A DNA stretch of 9,511 bases. Origin: an uncultured Gammaproteobacteria bacterium (lineage in GTDB: Bacteria > Pseudomonadota > Gammaproteobacteria > Pseudomonadales > Pseudohongiellaceae). Shown piece after piece: positions 5,573 to 9,511 of this stretch. Position 1 is the stretch's first letter, and the number at the start of each line of letters is the position of its first letter. The DNA is taken from the NCBI GenBank assembly GCA_903926285.1, contig CAIYIP010000424.1:1-9511 (forward strand), written 5' to 3'. The translations under genes were made by a program, and so were the position numbers. The notes below the pieces were generated by a model that was not told the origin of the DNA, ran no database searches, and saw only the letters and a list, made by a program, of their open reading frames with translations.

Positions 5573-7915
5573 ATGAAGAAGATGAAACACAAACGGCGGC
5601 TGAAACTTGCCGCTACTGGCATGGGACTGTTCGCGCTGACGCTTTCCGGTGTGCAGGCACAAGCGCCGCACGCGGAAGTCGATTGGGGCTTGCTCAACAC
5701 CTACTGCGAAGAGTGTCATAACCTCGATGACCAGGCCGGCGGCATCGCATTTGACGTGCTGCCGCGCGATGCAATTGCCGGCGATGCAGAAACCTGGGAA
5801 ATGGCGATTCGCAAGATGCGTACGGGCATGATGCCGCCCGCCGGTAAACCACGGCCGGAGCGTGGCGTGCTCGATGGCTTTGTCGCCAGTCTCGAAAACC
5901 GGCTTGATGAAGAAGCCGTGGCAAGACCACGGCCGCAAAGTGCAGGTATGGGGCGCCTCAACCGTGCCGAATACACCAATGCGATCCGTGACCTGCTGAC
6001 CTACGATGCCAGCGGTATCATCTCGACGCTGCCGCCAGACGTATCGTTGCATGGTTTCGACAACCTGGCCGAAGTGCTCACCGTGTCGCCGACCTTGATC
6101 GACACTTACGTGGGCGTCGCGATGCGTATCGGCCGCGAGGCGGTGGGTGACCGCACGCTGATTCCCATGCAGGTTAAATACGCTGCACCCGGTGGCGCAC
6201 AAACAAAACACGTCGAAGGCCTGCCGCTCGGCACACGCGGCGGTATGCTCGTGACGCACAATTTCCCGCTCGATGCGCAATACGAAATCCGCGTGAACTC
6301 GCAGGGTGCTGGTGGTGTGTTCAACAGCCAGGCGTTTTGTCCAGGTGGCCCCGATGTTATTGTCACGCTCGATGGCGAGCCGCTCGAAGTTGAGGATCCA
6401 CGCACGTTTCAACTGCCGATGCTGGCAGGACCTCACACACTAGGTGTCGCGCTGGCAGATGCAAGGCGCTGCGAAGGTGTCAACGATCTGTATGACGTTT
6501 ACAACCTCAGTGGTGCTATCGGCGGTATCGAGATACATGGACCATTCGAGGCTGGTAGCCCGGGTGATACGCCGAGTCGCCGTGCAATTTTTTCCTGTTA
6601 TCCGGCCACGACTGGCGAAGAAAGATCCTGCGCGCAGAGTATCATGAGCCGCCTTGCTACTCTGGCTTACCGTCGACCTGTTGCGGCTGACGCGCTGGAA
6701 ATTACCACGCTGCTGCAGTTTTACGACAAGGGCCGTCAGGCCGGCGATTTCGAAATGGGCATTCAATATGCGTTGTCACGACTGTTGATTGACCCGCGCT
6801 TTCTGTACCAGGCGGAACAGGAGCCGGAAGGTCTCGCACCCGGCGCTGCCTACCCCATTAGCGACGTAGAACTTGCCTCGCGCCTGTCGTTCTTCCTGTG
6901 GAGCAGCATTCCGGACGAGGAACTGCTTTCGATTGCAGTTGCTGGTCGCTTGCATGAGCCAGCAGTACTGGAAGAACAGACGCGGCGTATGCTGCGCGAT
7001 CCGAAAGCCAAGGCGCTCGTCGACAATTTTGCGGCGCAATGGCTGCGTCTGCGCGAGCTTGATGCGGCGCTGCCGCAGGATCCTGCGTTCAATGCCCGAT
7101 TGCGCAAGGCCTTCCGTGATGAGACTGAATTGTTGTTCACTGACCTGATTACCCAGGACCTGGGATTAATACATCTGTTCGACGCGGATTACAGCTGGCT
7201 GAATGAGGACCTTGCGCGGCATTACGGCATTGAGGGTGTCCGTGGCGATTACATGCGACGCGTGTCTGTGCCTGCCGATAGTCCACGTCGCGGCCTGCTT
7301 GGCCAAGGCAGTATCCTGACTGCAACGTCGGTCGCCAATAGAACTTCGCCAGTGATACGCGGTGCGTGGATTGTTGAGCACCTCCTTGGCATGCCCGCGC
7401 CGGTACCACCTCCCGGTGTTGAAACCGATTTGACGAATGAGAAGTCTGCTGACGGCCGCGTCTTCAACACCTTGCGCGAACGCCTTGAACAACACCGCGC
7501 AAACCCGACATGCTCTGCTTGTCACCAGATCATGGATCCAATCGGGCTTGCGCTCGAAAACTTCGATCTGATTGGCCGTTGGCGTGACGACGAAAACGGC
7601 TTCCCACTGAACACCCAGACAACCATGGTGGATGGCACTGACATAGACGGACCCGTCCTGCTGCGCAAGGCCTTGCTCTCACGCAGCGAGAGCCTGTTCA
7701 CCACGATCACGGAGAAATTGCTGATCTATGCAACCGGTCGCGGCATCGAGGCTGCCGATATGCCTGCGGTGCGTAAAGTCATGCACTCTGCCGCAGCTAG
7801 TGACTACCGTTTTTCCGATGTTGTGCTCGGTATCGTCAACAGCGAACCTTTCCTGATGAAAAGTGCCGCGGCGCAAGATGCTTCAATCGCGCTGCAGGAG
7901 GAGATACAACCTTGA
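5573..7915 (+). CDS. Secreted DUF1587/DUF1592/DUF1588/DUF1585 cytochrome-like protein
   Basis: The gene encodes 780 residues. GAGG at 5563-5566, six bases upstream, supports ATG 5573 over the ATG at 5582. Residues 1-28 form a Sec signal peptide. The domain order matches the planctomycete-type family: an N-terminal cytochrome-c segment with CEECH (45-49) and a likely axial Met at M86 or M87 in GMMPPAG; DUF1587 around RLNRAEYTNAIRDLL (128-142); DUF1595 and DUF1592 from LATLAYRRPV (361) through about 550; DUF1588 from RRGLLGQGSILT (572) to CSACH (647-651) and MDPIGLALENFDLIGRWR; and DUF1585 around 692-762. A section between about 195 and 325 with beta-rich, PSCyt/CBM-like character is not assigned. 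Two covalent haem sites are expected, and maturation would need the Ccm system. The protein should be a periplasmic or outer-surface redox protein, but its substrate is unknown. It leads an operon with DUF1552 and ankyrin genes. No frameshift or missing motif is seen. Confidence 0.93.
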   Translation: MKKMKHKRRLKLAATGMGLFALTLSGVQAQAPHAEVDWGLLNTYCEECHNLDDQAGGIAFDVLPRDAIAGDAETWEMAIRKMRTGMMPPAGKPRPERGVLDGFVASLENRLDEEAVARPRPQSAGMGRLNRAEYTNAIRDLLTYDASGIISTLPPDVSLHGFDNLAEVLTVSPTLIDTYVGVAMRIGREAVGDRTLIPMQVKYAAPGGAQTKHVEGLPLGTRGGMLVTHNFPLDAQYEIRVNSQGAGGVFNSQAFCPGGPDVIVTLDGEPLEVEDPRTFQLPMLAGPHTLGVALADARRCEGVNDLYDVYNLSGAIGGIEIHGPFEAGSPGDTPSRRAIFSCYPATTGEERSCAQSIMSRLATLAYRRPVAADALEITTLLQFYDKGRQAGDFEMGIQYALSRLLIDPRFLYQAEQEPEGLAPGAAYPISDVELASRLSFFLWSSIPDEELLSIAVAGRLHEPAVLEEQTRRMLRDPKAKALVDNFAAQWLRLRELDAALPQDPAFNARLRKAFRDETELLFTDLITQDLGLIHLFDADYSWLNEDLARHYGIEGVRGDYMRRVSVPADSPRRGLLGQGSILTATSVANRTSPVIRGAWIVEHLLGMPAPVPPPGVETDLTNEKSADGRVFNTLRERLEQHRANPTCSACHQIMDPIGLALENFDLIGRWRDDENGFPLNTQTTMVDGTDIDGPVLLRKALLSRSESLFTTITEKLLIYATGRGIEAADMPAVRKVMHSAAASDYRFSDVVLGIVNSEPFLMKSAAAQDASIALQEEIQP
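7896..7901 (+). promoter_or_regulatory. Strong ribosome binding site deciding a TTG start
   Basis: AGGAGG lies inside the end of the cytochrome gene, ten bases before TTG 7912. No ATG occurs in the downstream frame until residue 30, which is past the twin-arginine signal, so this site fixes the DUF1552 start at the TTG. Confidence 0.7.
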
Positions 7916-9189
7916 ATATTCTGACTAAAAAACATCTCTCGCGCCGGCATGTCCTGCGCGGTGCTGGCGCGGCGCTTGCGTTGCCGTTACTCGAATCCAT
8001 GTTGCCCGCAGGCGCACGTGCTGCTGCGGCGCCGCCCCGTTCACGCCTCGCGTGTATTTATATCGCACATGGCGCGGTGATGGATCGCTGGACACCAGCA
8101 ACTGACGGCGCTGGATTTGAATTTACGCCGACGCTGCAGTCGCTTGCACCTTTTCGTGAACGGCTCAACATTGTCAGCGACATGACGTTGCCGTTCGCCT
8201 ATGGTACTGATGCCTCTGCAGGTGCAAACCATACACGCTCGTCCACAGTGTGGCTGACCTGTGCGCCACCCGGCGGCGGTCCGTCACCGACCTCGCTGGA
8301 CCAGATTGCGGCAGGCTACATCGGCCAGGATACGCCAATGCCTTCGCTGGAACTTTCACTCGATGACGGCAGTTCCATTTCCTACCGCACACCAACAACA
8401 CCGTTGCCGATGGAGCAAAATCCCCAGGTTGTATTTGAACGACTGTTCGGTGACGGCAGTACGGCAGAAGAGCGCGCTATGCGTATGGAGCTCAAGGGCA
8501 GTCTGCTCGATTCGGTGACGCAGGACATCGCGTCCCTGCAACGGCGATTGCCAGCCGTGGACAAGGTGCGTCTTGAGCGTTATCTCGAGGATGTGCGCGA
8601 AATTGAACGGCGCCTGCAACTCGTTGCTGCATCTCCCGTAAGCGATCTCGAAGTGCCGACCAAGCCAGTGGGTATTCCATCGAGTTTCACCGAACATTCA
8701 AAGCTGATGTTCGATTTGATAACACTCGCATGGCAGGCGGAGATCACACGTGTTGCCACACTCATGGTGGCGCGCGAGATCAGCAATCGCGTTTATCCCG
8801 AGAGCGGTGTCAACGACCCGTTTCACAATCTGTCGCACCATTCGGAAGTGCAAGCCAATAAGGATCGCCTGCAGCGCCTGAATGATTTCCATACACGCAC
8901 CACGCTGGCGTATTTTCTCAGCAAACTCGCGGAAACTCCTGAAGGTGATGGTTCGATGCTCGACAATTCAGTAGTGTTATATGGCAGCGGCATGAGTAAT
9001 TCGAACCAGCACGACCACGACCCATTGCCGATCCTCGTGGCCGGAGGCGCCTCGGGACGTATGCAAGGTGGTCGTCACATTCGTGCCGGTAAGGACACGC
9101 CGTTGTCCAACCTGCACGCCGCGCTGCTCGACAAACTCGGAGTTCCGTTAAGTGCCTTTGGCGACAGCAACGGGATCGTGACTATCTGA
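7912..9189 (+). CDS. Tat-exported DUF1552 protein
   Basis: The gene encodes 425 residues starting at TTG and overlapping the cytochrome stop in the sequence TTGA, a sign of translational coupling. The N-terminus carries a twin-arginine motif, SRRHVLR (10-16), then a hydrophobic stretch and an Ala-rich cleavage region near residue 38, implying export in folded form. The mature part matches DUF1552: RLACIYIAHGAVMDRWTP (45-62), TLQSLAPFRERLNIVSDM (74-91), NHTRSS (106-111), TPTTPLPMEQNPQVVFERLFG (160-180), FHNLSHHSE (304-312) and a C-terminal YGSGMSNSNQHDHDPLPILV (357-376). These His/Asp-rich stretches recall metal-dependent alkaline-phosphatase/sulfatase-like relatives such as DUF1501, but no activity is established. 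DUF1552 genes typically accompany the DUF1592 cytochrome gene, so the two products probably act together in the periplasm. The segment before TPTTPLP appears shorter than in homologues I recall. Confidence 0.92.
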   Translation: MNILTKKHLSRRHVLRGAGAALALPLLESMLPAGARAAAAPPRSRLACIYIAHGAVMDRWTPATDGAGFEFTPTLQSLAPFRERLNIVSDMTLPFAYGTDASAGANHTRSSTVWLTCAPPGGGPSPTSLDQIAAGYIGQDTPMPSLELSLDDGSSISYRTPTTPLPMEQNPQVVFERLFGDGSTAEERAMRMELKGSLLDSVTQDIASLQRRLPAVDKVRLERYLEDVREIERRLQLVAASPVSDLEVPTKPVGIPSSFTEHSKLMFDLITLAWQAEITRVATLMVAREISNRVYPESGVNDPFHNLSHHSEVQANKDRLQRLNDFHTRTTLAYFLSKLAETPEGDGSMLDNSVVLYGSGMSNSNQHDHDPLPILVAGGASGRMQGGRHIRAGKDTPLSNLHAALLDKLGVPLSAFGDSNGIVTI

Positions 9190-9201
9190 GAGGAAAACAC
9201 T

Positions 9202-9511
9202 ATGAATAATAATTCGCAGCAAGCGCCAATATTCAAACGCAGCGTGTCCGCATGGTTCATCGCCGGAGTGCTGGTGACGCCTGTTTTTGCTGCCGATGCA
9301 ACGGACGCACTGCTTGCCACTGCCGCGATGAACCGCGATTTTGACACCGTGCGCGCCCTGCTGGCCGAACGCGGTGCTGATGTAAATGCAATGGGACCTT
9401 ACGAGACACCGGCGCTACACTGGATCGTGCGAGTTGAGGACCTTGAGCTCACGCAGCGCATACTCGACGCCGGTGCCAATCCTAATCTCGCCAATGCTTA
9501 TGGGTTGATGC
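9202..9511 (+). CDS. Exported ankyrin-repeat protein, 3' end cut by the window
   Basis: The frame is open from ATG 9202 to the window end, giving 103 visible residues. The start is supported by AGGA at 9191-9194 and lies 12 bases after the DUF1552 stop, so the gene is the third of the operon. Residues 1-30 look like a Sec signal peptide ending TPVFA/ADATD. Two ankyrin repeats follow. The first is around DALLATAAMNRDFDTVRALL with GADVNA (35-63); the second is around TPALHWIVRVEDLELTQRIL with GANPNLAN (69-98). Ankyrin repeats mediate protein-protein binding, so a scaffold or partner-binding role for the cytochrome/DUF1552 pair is plausible but inferred. The total number of repeats and any C-terminal domain are outside the window. 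Confidence 0.88.
   Translation, partial: MNNNSQQAPIFKRSVSAWFIAGVLVTPVFAADATDALLATAAMNRDFDTVRALLAERGADVNAMGPYETPALHWIVRVEDLELTQRILDAGANPNLANAYGLM

Noticed and set aside
5531..6436. 301-residue open frame on the minus strand opposite the cytochrome gene
   Set aside because: It has no recognisable domain, is low-complexity His/Arg-rich, and lies fully antisense to a well-supported protein family; it is a codon-bias shadow.
1..9511. Phage, defence system, CRISPR or insertion-sequence content
   Set aside because: No repeat-spacer array, transposase, integrase or known defence domain is visible on either strand.

Overview
The window looks like chromosomal DNA of a moderately GC-rich, Gram-negative, aerobic heterotroph, most likely a gammaproteobacterium of marine or soil type. 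This is a guess from gene content: Sec, Tat and lipoprotein export signals, c-type haem motifs, and a DUF1587/1592/1588/1585 cytochrome paired with a DUF1552 protein, a pairing common in Planctomycetes and also in many gammaproteobacteria. No tRNA, rRNA, CRISPR array, integrase or insertion sequence was seen.

Layout. Bases 1-1012 (+) hold the 3' part of a DUF475/TerC-like membrane protein whose true start lies outside the window. A 331-base gap follows, with a REP-like nested inverted repeat. Bases 1344-2222 (+) encode an exported metallo-beta-lactamase-fold hydrolase. It converges on an AraC-family regulator (2284-3252, -). Upstream of the regulator on the same strand is a putative lipoprotein of an uncharacterised family (3527-4492, -). 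That gene diverges from a small exported DUF1554/lectin-like protein (4734-5417, +), whose stop codon lies in a perfect 18-bp palindrome.

The right half (5573 to the window end, +) is a tightly packed operon. It starts with a 780-residue secreted cytochrome-like protein carrying CXXCH motifs near both ends. Next is a Tat-exported DUF1552 protein, starting at TTG and overlapping the cytochrome stop by 4 bases. Last is an exported ankyrin-repeat protein cut by the window end. The leader of this operon contains three 10-bp tandem repeats running into a 44-base hairpin that ends just before the ribosome binding site.

All five complete genes other than the AraC regulator, plus the partial ankyrin gene, encode proteins with an export signal, so the region appears devoted to envelope or periplasmic functions. 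The cytochrome/DUF1552/ankyrin trio is the best candidate for an undescribed system: a periplasmic redox module of unknown substrate. Its function is not established by anything in the sequence.
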